Assembly: GCF_042648145.1 (NCBI RefSeq)
Contig: NZ_JBHRWV010000007.1
Span: 186,001-250,000 of the forward strand
Length of the DNA stretch: 64,000 bases
Source: Salinicoccus sesuvii
GTDB lineage: Bacteria; Bacillota; Bacilli; Staphylococcales; Salinicoccaceae
Direction: 5' to 3'
Shown here: piece after piece, positions 33,799 through 40,735 of the stretch
Layout of the letters: each line of letters opens with the position of its first letter
How positions within the stretch are numbered: the stretch's first letter is position 1
Notes under the pieces: generated by a model
What the model saw: only the letters and a program-made list of their open reading frames with translations
The model's database searches: none
What the model was told of the DNA's origin: nothing
Position numbers and translations under genes: made by a program

Positions 33799-35481
33799 AT
33801 GTTATTTGAAAAACGATTGCAGCATATGAAACGCTACAGAGAGATTGCTTTAGCATCCTCAAAGAGTGGATTCGGCTATATTGTCGAGGAACTTGGTCTG
33901 GACGAGGTCTTGTCTTTGCCGAAAAGGCTGCTTTTGAGACGTGATGAAGAGCATATTGAAAAGACTAGAGGAGAACGTATCCGGCTCTTCCTTGAAGAAA
34001 TGGGACCGACTTTCATCAAAATTGGCCAAGTGGCCAGCACGCGCCCTGACCTTGTCCCTGAGGATATCATCAATGAATTATCAAAACTCCAAAATCACGT
34101 TCCCCCCTTCTCATACGAAAAGGTCGAAACAACGATAGAGGAAGCACTCGGGGCAAAAATCAGCGATATATTCGACACTTTCGAAGAGGCACCGATCGGT
34201 TCTGCCTCCATCGGACAGGTGCATAGAGCAACGCTCGTCACTGGTGAAGCAGTGGCTGTGAAAGTGCAGCGCCCCGATATAGAACGAACGGTCCGAAACG
34301 ATTTGGAGATACTTAACCAGCTGGCACTACTCGCAGAATCCCGTATGCAATGGGCCAGACAGTACCAGCTGGTTGATATGATTGATGAGTTTTCACGTGC
34401 GATTGCCGAAGAACTTGATTACACCATCGAGGGCAGGAACGTTGAAAAGATTGGCAAGCAATTTGATACTGACGACACAGTCCATATACCAAAAGTGTAT
34501 TGGGATGTGACGACGAAGAATGTATTGGTCATGGAATACCTTGAGGGCACCCAGATCGGCAACCTGGACGCTTTGGATGCCAAAGGATACTCCAGAGAGC
34601 GGCTCGCTGAGAGACTGACACATGCAATCTTTCATCAGATACTGATAGAAGGTTTCTTTCATGGTGACCCACACCCAGGAAACATCACCATCATGGAAGG
34701 AGAAACCATCGGTTTTCTTGATTTCGGCATGGTCGGCAAGATGACAAAGGAAATGAAATCGAATTTCGGTTCCCTACTGATTGCCATGATGCGCAAGGAT
34801 GCGGACGGTGTAGTCAGAGCTATCACGCGGATGGGTGTAGTACCGGATGATGTAGACATGAAATCACTCAAAAAAGATGCCGAGCTTCTAAGAGACAAGT
34901 ACTATGATATCCCACTTAGCCGTATGAATCTCGGCGAAGCAGTACAAGACCTGTTCGGCATCGCGAACACCCACCGGATCAAGTTGCCGACAGATTTCAC
35001 CATGCTCGGCAAGACCATCCTGACCTTAGAAAGCATCGTCAGGCAGCTTGACCCGGAATTCAGTATCGTCGATGTAGCCGAACCATTTGGAAAGCAGTTG
35101 CTGAAGGAAAGGTTCGATCCGAAGAATATCGCAGACCAGGCATGGCATCAGTGGCTTGGTCTGAGTGATGACTTGAAGGATACTTCAAACAATCTGCATG
35201 AGTTTTCAAAAGGCCTGAAGGATAAGAAGGTACCTGTCGAAATTCAATTGCGCCGCAGTGAGCAGTTCATGAAACGCATCGACGGCATTGGTAACCGGCT
35301 GACTTTCAGTATCGTGCTGCTATCTTTCAGCATTATCATGGCTGGACTAATCATGAGCTCAGCCCTCTCTGACCGATCGACCATATTATTCAATTTTCCT
35401 GCTATAGAAATCGGATCGACCGTCGCCATTATTATGTTTGTTGGAATGCTGTATTCTATATTCCGTTCCGGAAGATTTTGA
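33799..35481 (+). CDS. ubiB: ABC1/AarF/UbiB family protein kinase-like
   Basis: 560 residues. KxGQ-type motif FIKIGQVASTRPDLVP, ATP-binding GSASIGQVHRATL, catalytic HGDPHPGNI, metal Asp in LDFGMVGK, and two C-terminal membrane helices (about residues 500-560). UbiB proteins support isoprenoid quinone synthesis in membranes; this organism class makes menaquinone, so the role would be in menaquinone or lipid metabolism. GGGAGGGG precedes the ATG. Single-gene unit. Confidence 0.92.
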   Translation: MLFEKRLQHMKRYREIALASSKSGFGYIVEELGLDEVLSLPKRLLLRRDEEHIEKTRGERIRLFLEEMGPTFIKIGQVASTRPDLVPEDIINELSKLQNHVPPFSYEKVETTIEEALGAKISDIFDTFEEAPIGSASIGQVHRATLVTGEAVAVKVQRPDIERTVRNDLEILNQLALLAESRMQWARQYQLVDMIDEFSRAIAEELDYTIEGRNVEKIGKQFDTDDTVHIPKVYWDVTTKNVLVMEYLEGTQIGNLDALDAKGYSRERLAERLTHAIFHQILIEGFFHGDPHPGNITIMEGETIGFLDFGMVGKMTKEMKSNFGSLLIAMMRKDADGVVRAITRMGVVPDDVDMKSLKKDAELLRDKYYDIPLSRMNLGEAVQDLFGIANTHRIKLPTDFTMLGKTILTLESIVRQLDPEFSIVDVAEPFGKQLLKERFDPKNIADQAWHQWLGLSDDLKDTSNNLHEFSKGLKDKKVPVEIQLRRSEQFMKRIDGIGNRLTFSIVLLSFSIIMAGLIMSSALSDRSTILFNFPAIEIGSTVAIIMFVGMLYSIFRSGRF

Positions 35482-35515
35482 AAAAAGCCTTTGGAGAAAT
35501 CTCCAAAGGCTTTTT
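35482..35515. terminator. Bidirectional terminator
   Basis: A 16-bp perfect stem (AAAAAGCCTTTGGAGA and its complement, 2-base loop) between the convergent ubiB and cymR genes; T-rich on both strands. Confidence 0.93.
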
Positions 35516-35930
35516 AAATATAGAACATGTAATCGTCAACTTCATCTTGGTCATGCTCGAGCATATCGGAGAGTGTGGTATGATCTAGCACATCTCGAAG
35601 TGCATCACGGATTCGACCCCATAGATAGCGCTCAGTATCTGTATCTTTTTCGTCGCCTTCGACCGCGACAATGTTCTCTTCGAGTGTCCGGAAGATCTGA
35701 CCGACAGTGATGGCGTCGGGTGCCAGATTCAGTTCGTACCCACCATATGCGCCGCGCGTACTTTTGATGAGTTCTGCTTTCTTGAGACTTGAGACAATCT
35801 GCTCTAAATAAAGATCACTGATCCCTCTTTCCTCGGCAACCGATTTTACACTTCTTTTCTTCTCCCCGTAGTTCCTGGCAAGAGCCAGCATGAAATAAAG
35901 TCCGTATCTTCCTCTTGTCGTAATTTTCAT
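35514..35930 (-). CDS. cymR: Rrf2 family regulator, CymR-like
   Basis: 138 residues. N-terminal winged helix MKITTRGRYGLYFMLALA with ISDLYLEQIVSSLKKAELI and the wing STRGAYGGYELN, ending in DDYMFYI, the typical CymR tail. CymR is the master repressor of cysteine metabolism, acting with CysK as corepressor partner. The protein has no cysteine at all, so it neither binds a cluster nor has the redox-sensing cysteine reported for S. aureus CymR. Divergent from rarA, the usual arrangement. Confidence 0.9.
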   Translation of the reverse strand: MKITTRGRYGLYFMLALARNYGEKKRSVKSVAEERGISDLYLEQIVSSLKKAELIKSTRGAYGGYELNLAPDAITVGQIFRTLEENIVAVEGDEKDTDTERYLWGRIRDALRDVLDHTTLSDMLEHDQDEVDDYMFYI

Positions 35931-36011
35931 AAAGCACCTCTTAGTTTAAGTTCATTTCTATTTATATTATAGTATTAATAAATATACCATAACACTGAAA
36001 CAGGTGAAAAT

Positions 36012-37280
36012 ATGACTACCCAACCTTTAAGCTATAGAATGCGTCCCAAGTCCATAGATGAGATACTCGGTCAGAGCCACCTGGTCGGTGAAGGCAGCAT
36101 TATCAGACGGATGGTTAAAGCGAAAAGACTATCTTCGATGATACTGTATGGTCCACCCGGTATCGGTAAAACGAGCATAGCGAGCGCCATTGCGGGTTCC
36201 ACAAACTTTAAATTCAGAGTACTGAATGCTGTGACCAACACGAAGAAGGATATGCAAATTGTAGCAGAAGAAGGTAAAATGAGCGGCAGTGTCATTTTGC
36301 TGCTCGACGAAATCCACCGTTTGGACAAAGCAAAGCAGGACTTCCTCCTCCCACATCTTGAGAACGGCAGTATCATTCTTATCGGTGCAACCACTTCCAA
36401 TCCATACCACGCCATCAATCCGGCAATCAGGAGCAGGTGCCAAATATTCGAACTAGAACTGCTTGATCCTGAGGAAGTAGAGTCCGCCCTACATCGTGCG
36501 ATTGATGATACGGATCGTGGACTCGGTAAGATGAAGGTAAATATTTCCGAAGAAGCACTGAAATATTTATCGCAAACAAGTCAAGGGGATGTCAGAAGTG
36601 CACTCAATGCACTTGAACTTGCAGTGCTTAGTACTGAAGCAGACAAAAGCGGTACAATCTATGTAAACCTCGATGATGCCAAAGCATGCATGCAAAAATC
36701 TGACCTCCTCTACGATAAAGATGGGGACCAGCACTATGATGTTATGAGTGCTTTTCAAAAGTCGATTCGTGGCAGTGACGTCGATGCTGCCCTACATTAT
36801 CTCGCCAGGCTAGTTGAAGCTGGGGATCTCGTTACAATCGTCAGACGGCTTCTCGTCATCAGTTATGAGGATGTTGGGCTTGCCAATCCACAACTTGCTT
36901 CGAGAACTCTCGACGCCATTATATCAGCTGAGCGACTTGGTTTCCCGGAAGCACGCATACCGCTATCACAGGCCGTAATCGAACTATCGCTTTCTCCTAA
37001 ATCGAACAGTGCTATCAAAAGTATCGATGGTGCATTGGCCGACATCCGCAAAAAGAAAACAGGCAGCATTCCGAAACACTTACGCGATGGACACTATAAG
37101 AGTGCTGAAAAGCTTGGAAACGCTATTGGTTACAAATATCCCCATAACTATCCAAACCATGTAGTCAATCAGCAGTATCTGCCCGATCCGCTTGTTAATG
37201 CCTCCTATTATGAGAAGTCTGATGTTTCGAAATACGAGAAGCAACTTGCAGAAATATATGACAAACTAAAAAAACTATAA
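36012..37280 (+). CDS. rarA: Replication-associated recombination protein A
   Basis: 422 residues, AAA+ ATPase of the RarA/MgsA family: Walker A YGPPGIGKTSIA, Walker B LLDEIHRL, sensor SRCQIFEL, and C-terminal tetramerisation domain with RDGHYKSAEKLG. Acts at stalled forks with SSB. Divergent from cymR; a 6S RNA candidate follows. Confidence 0.96.
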   Translation: MTTQPLSYRMRPKSIDEILGQSHLVGEGSIIRRMVKAKRLSSMILYGPPGIGKTSIASAIAGSTNFKFRVLNAVTNTKKDMQIVAEEGKMSGSVILLLDEIHRLDKAKQDFLLPHLENGSIILIGATTSNPYHAINPAIRSRCQIFELELLDPEEVESALHRAIDDTDRGLGKMKVNISEEALKYLSQTSQGDVRSALNALELAVLSTEADKSGTIYVNLDDAKACMQKSDLLYDKDGDQHYDVMSAFQKSIRGSDVDAALHYLARLVEAGDLVTIVRRLLVISYEDVGLANPQLASRTLDAIISAERLGFPEARIPLSQAVIELSLSPKSNSAIKSIDGALADIRKKKTGSIPKHLRDGHYKSAEKLGNAIGYKYPHNYPNHVVNQQYLPDPLVNASYYEKSDVSKYEKQLAEIYDKLKKL

Positions 37281-37318
37281 AAAAATAAGCACCGAATTAT
37301 AAAATTCGGTACTTATTT
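37279..37318 (-). terminator. Terminator at the 6S RNA 3' end
   Basis: A 16-bp stem with one mismatch (AAATAAGCACCGAATT against AATTCGGTACTTATTT, loop 4). On the minus strand it is followed by seven U, a strong intrinsic terminator. On the plus strand, where rarA ends, the tail is weaker. Confidence 0.85.
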
Positions 37319-37515
37319 CGAAATATCCAGGCGTAAGCCGTGTGTATTTGTTGATTATTTTGGCCTGCTATTTGCAGGTGGGTGCCCTATTCCCTACTCC
37401 AGACGTCCTGTCAAGCAGGCATGTCTTTTGTAGGAAAACAACCGGGCTCCCGTTAAAAAAAGTGTTAGGTCAAAATATAATTCAACACATCACGCACTTC
37501 CCAGATATTCCTGTT
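37319..37515 (-). ncRNA. ssrS: 6S RNA candidate
   Basis: This non-coding gap folds as one long irregular hairpin. The closing stem pairs GTGCGTGATGTGTTG-AATTATATTTTGACCT with AGGCCAAAATAATC-AACAAATACACAC. A central bubble has a small CCTGC-AAATA-GCAGG hairpin on its 3' side, and an apical arm uses GGGAGCCC/GGGCACCC, TTCCTAC/GTAGGGAA and AGAC/GTCT pairings. That is the architecture of 6S RNA, which binds the SigA holoenzyme. Length about 197 bases. Minus strand is chosen because a terminator follows and an extended -10 precedes on that strand. Position beside rarA agrees with Firmicutes. Confidence 0.72.
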
Positions 37516-37521
37516 ACGAAT

Positions 37522-37530
37522 ATATTAGCA
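37522..37530 (-). promoter_or_regulatory. Extended -10 promoter of 6S RNA
   Basis: TGC-TAATAT on the minus strand, an extended -10 element without a good -35, giving a start near 37515. The region 37531-37573 up to the fnr stop shows no terminator. Confidence 0.55.
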
Positions 37531-37573
37531 TACTACCCCAAAAAAAGAAACAAAAAACACTTGATTATCTCAT

Positions 37574-38269
37574 CTAAAATATCTGGCATATATCCAGCGA
37601 ACAGTTCTCACAGTTTACCTGCTTTTTCAGCGCTATTATATCATGCACTGTAATCTGTTTGCGGTCGATTGACAGTATCCCTTCTTGCTTCAACTCAGTC
37701 ATCATACGATTAATCCCTTCCCTTGAAGTTCCGCACATGGCTGCAAGATTCTGATTGGTCAACTGTGTTGTGATCGTAATCCCTTGCCCAGTCTTAGTGC
37801 CAAAGGAATTACATAACCGGATCAGTATGGATGCTAGTGCACCACTCTTGCCATACATGGAAAGATCTCTGAGTTTTGTGGCCTGGCGACTACCATCGAT
37901 ATCTAGCCACTGCATCCACTCCGCCATCAGCGCTTGATCAGACAATATTTTCATCTCAAAACTCTCTCGCTCGAAACTTTGGATAACGCAATCCGTCTTT
38001 GCTCGTGCGTAGGTAGTGTGCTCCTTTATTCCACAAAAAAGAGAAGTGGCCCCAAATATCCCATCCTGGACGAGCAAGCTTGTGACGAGTTCCTTGCCCT
38101 CTTCATGCATCCTACTGATAAATACTTCCCCTTCGATGACCATATGTATCCATCCTGCACGATCTCCAGAATGGTAGATGTATTCCCCTTTATTCACCTT
38201 CGTACTTTTCCCATGCGATTTGAGTAGTCCAATAATCTCCAAAGGTCTAAATAGAGTGTTGCTTTCCAT
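37574..38269 (-). CDS. fnr: Fnr, Bacillus-type iron-sulfur oxygen sensor
   Basis: 231 residues, CRP/FNR family. N-terminal cyclic-nucleotide-like beta barrel, dimer helix, and HTH with recognition helix CGTSREGINRMM; its R-E-x-x-x-R spacing equals that of CRP and predicts TGTGA half-sites. The C-terminus NCENCSLDICQIF carries Cys220, Cys223 and Cys228 (CX2CX4C), the arrangement of B. subtilis Fnr, and Asp135 in KLRDL is at the right distance to be the fourth ligand. This makes it an oxygen-sensing activator, unlike ArcR. The ATG at 38269 is chosen over a GTG three codons upstream. Divergent from the ba3 oxidase operon. Confidence 0.9.
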   Translation of the reverse strand: MESNTLFRPLEIIGLLKSHGKSTKVNKGEYIYHSGDRAGWIHMVIEGEVFISRMHEEGKELVTSLLVQDGIFGATSLFCGIKEHTTYARAKTDCVIQSFERESFEMKILSDQALMAEWMQWLDIDGSRQATKLRDLSMYGKSGALASILIRLCNSFGTKTGQGITITTQLTNQNLAAMCGTSREGINRMMTELKQEGILSIDRKQITVHDIIALKKQVNCENCSLDICQIF

Positions 38270-38309
38270 TATCCTCACCCCGACTTCCTAAGTAAATTTT
38301 ATCATAAAA

Positions 38310-38325
38310 TGTGATTTTTATCACT
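38310..38325. promoter_or_regulatory. Fnr/CRP box between fnr and oxidase operon
   Basis: TGTGA-TTTTTA-TCACT fits the TGTGA-N6-TCACA palindrome with one mismatch. Its centre (38317.5) is 41-42 bases upstream of the transcription start predicted from the TATCAT at 38347-38352, the class II activator distance. Relative to fnr it lies close to the -35 region of a TAAAAT promoter (38296-38301). Confidence 0.72.
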
Positions 38326-38346
38326 TTTTTTCGAGAACATATTCAG

Positions 38347-38352
38347 TATCAT
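38347..38352 (+). promoter_or_regulatory. Oxidase operon -10 element
   Basis: TATCAT (5 of 6) with no -35 hexamer at 17 bases, as expected of an activator-dependent promoter. A TATAAA at 38359-38364 is an alternative, which would put the box at about -53. Confidence 0.5.
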
Positions 38353-38386
38353 CAACATTATAAAGTCACGTTCAAGGAGTGAAGAA

Positions 38387-38536
38387 ATGTCCAATAAAAA
38401 TAAACCGGTGATACCTCATGAAGACGATCATAATAATCTCGATCTCCGCGGTACACTTGCTATGGTGCTGGCACTCGGCGCTTTGATGGTAGTCAGCTGG
38501 TTCGGTATATTCATGCTATTCATGGAAAGAATGTAA
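38387..38536 (+). CDS. cbaD: Cytochrome c oxidase subunit 2A-like small protein
   Basis: 49 residues: a charged N-terminus (MSNKNKPVIPHEDDHNNLDL) then one membrane helix LRGTLAMVLALGALMVVSWF. Small single-helix subunits of this kind (subunit IIa) precede subunit II in ba3-type oxidase operons. AGGAGTGAAGAA gives the ribosome site. Thirteen bases before subunit II. Confidence 0.85.
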   Translation: MSNKNKPVIPHEDDHNNLDLRGTLAMVLALGALMVVSWFGIFMLFMERM

Positions 38537-38549
38537 GGAGGAACAACTA

Positions 38550-39032
38550 ATGCACAAGTACGAAAAAATATGGATGACACTTGGATCTGCTTCTCTTGCC
38601 ATCTTCCTGGCTATACTCGGTATATCATCTGTACATGCAGGTCACACACCAGCAGCAAGTGGCATAGAGACAATCAATCCAGATTTTGTGGAAAGTGACT
38701 CGCGGTTTGGCAATCCAGGATTATATGAATCCGATTCTGGAGACTACGACTACGACTTATACTTCACAGCCAGCGCGTTCATGTATGAGCCACGTGAAGT
38801 CGAGATTCCAAAAGGATCACGTGTCAGAATACAGGCAGCAACTAAAGACGTCATTCATGGCTTCTCTGTCGCAGGTACAAATGTCAATATGATGGTGGAA
38901 CCAGGTCTTGTTTCGACATATACTGCCAATTTCAATAAAACCGGTGAGTTCCTGATCATCTGCAACGAATACTGCGGTGTTGGACATGCCGATATGATAT
39001 CAATGATAAAGGTGGTGGATGTAGTTGAATAG
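38550..39032 (+). CDS. cbaB: ba3-type cytochrome oxidase subunit II
   Basis: 160 residues. One N-terminal membrane helix and a cupredoxin domain with the full CuA site: His in DVIHGFSV and C-N-E-Y-C-G-V-G-H-A-D-M (two Cys, His, Met). It takes electrons from cytochrome c, so the enzyme is a cytochrome c rather than quinol oxidase. AAGGAGG precedes the ATG. It overlaps subunit I by 8 bases. Confidence 0.94.
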   Translation: MHKYEKIWMTLGSASLAIFLAILGISSVHAGHTPAASGIETINPDFVESDSRFGNPGLYESDSGDYDYDLYFTASAFMYEPREVEIPKGSRVRIQAATKDVIHGFSVAGTNVNMMVEPGLVSTYTANFNKTGEFLIICNEYCGVGHADMISMIKVVDVVE

Positions 39033-40686
39033 AACAGTTAGAAATGCAGGTCCCATCACTCGAAAAGATGCCAAGCTGGTCATGGCACATATGTATTGGG
39101 TCATCTTTGCGCTCGCCATCGGCGGTACTGCCGGATTACTCCAGACATTGGTTCGATCCGGGCAGTTCGAGTTGCCGTTTGGTATTGGGTACTATCAATT
39201 ACTTACGCTCCACGGTGTCATCCTTGCTCTGGTTATGACGACATACTTCATTATGGGATATCAGATTGCCTCCCTATCAAAAACTTGCGGGGCGTTTACT
39301 GATACTGAAAGAAAGCTCGGATGGATCGGTTATTTCGTCATGACCGTAGGTACACTGATGGCTGCAGCAATGATTGCTACGAATGAAGCATCAGTTCTCT
39401 ATACTTTCTATGCACCACTTCAAGCACATGTCTTATTCTATATAGGTCTCGCACTAGTCATTGTCGGTTCATGGATTTCTGCCGTCGGTCAGCTGATGCG
39501 TTACGCAAGATGGAAAAAAGCACATCCCGGTGAGAAAACACCACTGCTCTCTTATATGGCATCAATCAACAACGTTATGTGGATTGTCTGTACAATTGGT
39601 GTTGCTACAACGGTATTATTCCAGTTTGTTCCTTGGTCACTCGGATTTACAGAACGGATCAACGTCTCACTAAGCCGAACATTGTTCTGGTACTTTGGTC
39701 ATGCACTCGTGTATTTCTGGCTCCTGCCCGCCTATATGACGTGGTATGTTGTTATTCCAAAGGTACTTGGCACAAAAGGCTTTTCCGATAACCTCGCTCG
39801 CATGAGTTTCATGCTCTTTCTGTTTTTCAGTATTCCAGTCGGACTCCACCACCAACTGGTCGAACCCGGCATTGATGCATTCTGGAAAGGGCTCCAGGTC
39901 GTTTTGACATTCATGGTTATTATACCTTCACTCATGACGGCCTTCAGTCTGTTTGCAGTTTTTGAAACTTACGGACGAAAAAAAGGGGCATCAGGTCTGT
40001 TAGACTGGTTCAAGAAACTCCCTTGGAAAGATGCCAGATTTGTCCTTCCCTTTGTCGGGATGCTATTTTTCATTCCTGGGGGTATTGGTGGTGTCATCAA
40101 TGCATCAGGACAGATGAACCAGGTCGTCCACAACACTATTTGGGTCGTTGGACATTTCCATATTACTGTGGGTGCACCTGTCGTTTTAACCTACTTCGGT
40201 ACAATGATGTTTCTGATTCCGCACTGCACAGGACGTAGCATCACAAAAGAACTTAACAGGATGGGACTTTTCCTAGCCTATACTTGGGCTTTCGGAATGG
40301 GCATCATGTCTACTGCAATGCACATTGTAGGTCTCTCCGGCGCACCAAGACGTTCCACCTTTTCCGAATATGGTGGCGCAGCAGTAGCAGAGGATTGGAT
40401 TGCATACCAGTTGCTGCAAGCTGTTGGGGGAACATTCCTTTTCATTGCCATCATTATTGCCGTAATCCTTTTCATCTCATTGATGACTGGTCCAAAATCA
40501 GATATGAGAGAGTCCTTCCCCGTTGCAGAAATGCTTGATGAGTATCAGCCAGCACACCGGCTCGTTGAAAACTGGCGATTTCTCATTGTTGTCACAGCTC
40601 TGCTGATACTCATCGCATATACCGTACCAATTACGCAGATCTTTACGGAGAATATACCAGGTGCAAAAGGATTTAGAATGTGGTAA
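39025..40686 (+). CDS. cbaA: ba3-type cytochrome oxidase subunit I
   Basis: 553 residues with about 13 membrane helices. Heme and CuB ligands are seen in LLTLHGVILALV, GHALVYFWLLPAY (His with cross-linked Tyr four residues on), VGLHHQ (His-His) and VGHFHITVG. The pattern is B-family (ba3/SoxB). Such enzymes work at low oxygen with lower proton pumping. Start TTG inside the subunit II end, with GGTGG upstream. No subunit III is present, as usual in B-family operons. Confidence 0.95.
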   Translation: MNRTVRNAGPITRKDAKLVMAHMYWVIFALAIGGTAGLLQTLVRSGQFELPFGIGYYQLLTLHGVILALVMTTYFIMGYQIASLSKTCGAFTDTERKLGWIGYFVMTVGTLMAAAMIATNEASVLYTFYAPLQAHVLFYIGLALVIVGSWISAVGQLMRYARWKKAHPGEKTPLLSYMASINNVMWIVCTIGVATTVLFQFVPWSLGFTERINVSLSRTLFWYFGHALVYFWLLPAYMTWYVVIPKVLGTKGFSDNLARMSFMLFLFFSIPVGLHHQLVEPGIDAFWKGLQVVLTFMVIIPSLMTAFSLFAVFETYGRKKGASGLLDWFKKLPWKDARFVLPFVGMLFFIPGGIGGVINASGQMNQVVHNTIWVVGHFHITVGAPVVLTYFGTMMFLIPHCTGRSITKELNRMGLFLAYTWAFGMGIMSTAMHIVGLSGAPRRSTFSEYGGAAVAEDWIAYQLLQAVGGTFLFIAIIIAVILFISLMTGPKSDMRESFPVAEMLDEYQPAHRLVENWRFLIVVTALLILIAYTVPITQIFTENIPGAKGFRMW

Positions 40687-40690
40687 ACAT

Positions 40691-40735
40691 AAGAAATGCC
40701 ATGGAAATATTGATTTCCATGGCATTTCTTTTTTA
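40691..40735. terminator. Bidirectional terminator
   Basis: An 18-bp stem (AAGAAATGCCATGGAAAT and complement, loop 4) followed by T on the plus strand. It separates cbaA from the convergent aspS. Confidence 0.92.

Noticed and set aside
37319..37515. 6S RNA on the plus strand as part of the rarA transcript
   Set aside because: The rod structure is symmetric enough to fold on either strand, but on the plus strand there is no terminator after it, the small bubble hairpin falls on the 5' side, and no promoter separates it from rarA.
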